Shown in pieces: positions 6,159-6,853 of a stretch of 6,853 bases of DNA (positions are counted from its first letter, which is position 1; every line of letters starts with the position of its first letter). A program made the position numbers and the translations under genes. Source of the DNA: Planctomycetota bacterium (GTDB lineage: Bacteria > Planctomycetota > Phycisphaerae > Tepidisphaerales > Tepidisphaeraceae); contig JAKORQ010000648.1 of NCBI GenBank assembly GCA_029777755.1, positions 1 to 6,853 of the forward strand. Reading direction: 5' to 3'. A model generated the notes under the pieces. It was not told where the DNA came from and ran no database searches. It saw nothing but the letters and a program-made list of their open reading frames with translations.

Positions 6159-6853
6159 ATGCACTACGAGTGTCTGGAAACACGGAAGCTTCTTTCCGTC
6201 TCGTTGGATGGCAACGTCCTTCTCATTACCGGTACCGAGCAAGATGACCAGATCGTGGTCAGTCGGTACAAGGATCTGCTGCAGGTCGAGGATAACGGCG
6301 AGCTCCACTCATTCGTCGCCGCCGATGTGCAGGAGATCCAGGCCAACCTGCTGGGAGGAGACGACAGTTTCATCGTCCGACCGATGGTCATGCCGGTTAC
6401 CGTCGACGGCGGAGATGGCGATGACTACATCAAGACCAGCATGGGCAATGACATCATCTACACCGGTGACGGCAATGATTCGGTCTGGGCCGGCGATGGG
6501 GATGACCTGATCATCTCAGGCGAAGGATCTTCCATCGTCAACGGCGGCGCCGGGGACGATACGCTGGTGAGCGGCCTGGGTGCTGACACGTACTACGGCG
6601 GAGCGGGTTGGGACACCGTTGATTACTCCAACCACCCAGAGGGGATCTACGTCAACTTCGATACGGTCGCCAATGACGGTTACGATGGCGAAGGCGACAA
6701 CATCGGCTTCGACGTGGAGCGCATCTACGGGACCGCTTTCGACGATCGCATCTACGGCGGCAAGCGGGCCGCGGAGATCTACGGAGGGGACGGCAATGAC
6801 ACCCTCCAGGCTTCCAACGCAGGAAGCTACCTGTATGGCGAGGACGGGGATGA
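6159..6853 (+). CDS. RTX-repeat calcium-binding surface or secreted protein with LEPRxLLS-like N-terminus, 3' end outside window
   Basis: The ATG at 6159 is preceded by GGGGG (6147-6151, 7 nt spacing); a GTG three bases earlier is in frame and equally possible. The 231 visible residues begin MHYECLETRKLLSVSL, a variant of the LEPRxLLS-type motif found at the N-terminus of many planctomycete exported proteins. A beta-rich stretch (GNVLLITGTEQDDQIVV) follows, as is common in this group. From residue 84 come glycine/aspartate nonapeptides of the hemolysin type (GGxGxDxhx): GGDGDDYI, GDGNDSVW, GDGDDLII, GGAGDDTLV, GGAGWDTVDYS, and after residue 195 DDRIYGG and GGDGNDTLQ. These fold into a calcium-binding beta-roll. 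The protein is probably secreted or cell-surface, but there is no hydrophobic signal helix in what can be seen. The role (adhesion, matrix, enzyme carrier) depends on the missing C-terminus. Confidence 0.92.
   Translation, partial: MHYECLETRKLLSVSLDGNVLLITGTEQDDQIVVSRYKDLLQVEDNGELHSFVAADVQEIQANLLGGDDSFIVRPMVMPVTVDGGDGDDYIKTSMGNDIIYTGDGNDSVWAGDGDDLIISGEGSSIVNGGAGDDTLVSGLGADTYYGGAGWDTVDYSNHPEGIYVNFDTVANDGYDGEGDNIGFDVERIYGTAFDDRIYGGKRAAEIYGGDGNDTLQASNAGSYLYGEDGD
6408..6853 (+). repeat. RTX nonapeptide repeats encoded in the gene (two blocks)
   Basis: Block one spans residues 84-157 (6408-6629), with five to seven degenerate GGxGxDxhx units. Block two starts at residue 195 (6741) and runs off the right edge. 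A linker of about 37 residues (YVNFDTV to VERIYGT) separates them; this VxFDT...G..D...VE.IxGT pattern is usual between RTX blocks. The repeats are diverged at the DNA level, so no exact tandem repeat is present. Confidence 0.85.

Overview
The window looks like part of a Planctomycetota chromosome, possibly from the Phycisphaerae. The best clue is the last gene. It opens with a short LETRKLLS motif, a variant of the LEPRxLLS-type N-terminus common on large planctomycete extracytoplasmic proteins, and continues into RTX-type calcium-binding repeats. The type 2 (actinobacterial/mycobacterial-like) orotidine-5'-phosphate decarboxylase, the single-gene rpsD unit and the GC-rich codon use fit this. 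The taxonomic call is an inference; no rRNA gene is present.

Layout, left to right. (1) The C-terminal 370 residues of a GT4-type glycosyltransferase, cut by the window edge. (2) A Gfo/Idh/MocA-family oxidoreductase on the same strand, split by an apparent single-base loss in an A-tract near 1231-1234: the first 25 residues lie in one frame and the other ~315 in another. (3) A monocistronic rpsD (ribosomal protein S4) with a recognisable -35/-10 promoter, a leader of about 150 nt rich in hairpins, and a strong intrinsic terminator. (4) On the minus strand, facing rpsD, pyrF, preceded by a 24-residue, extremely Arg/Lys-rich microprotein gene with a near-ideal Shine-Dalgarno. (5) On the plus strand, diverging from the microprotein, an M32-family metallocarboxypeptidase. 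(6) After a 184-nt gap with several hairpins, the start of the RTX-repeat surface protein, cut by the right edge.

Most of these are housekeeping or accessory genes with no obvious shared pathway, and I see no defence, mobile or CRISPR system. The less ordinary content is in the gaps. The rpsD leader contains a 12-bp bulged hairpin whose 11-nt loop has an 8-nt perfect complement 55 nt downstream, so a pseudoknot is possible. It also has a second, competing pairing and a hairpin abutting the rpsD Shine-Dalgarno. S4 is known to autoregulate in other bacteria by binding structured, pseudoknotted mRNA, so this is a good candidate for a lineage-specific S4 autoregulatory leader. The basic microprotein is the other item most likely to be missed by automated annotation.
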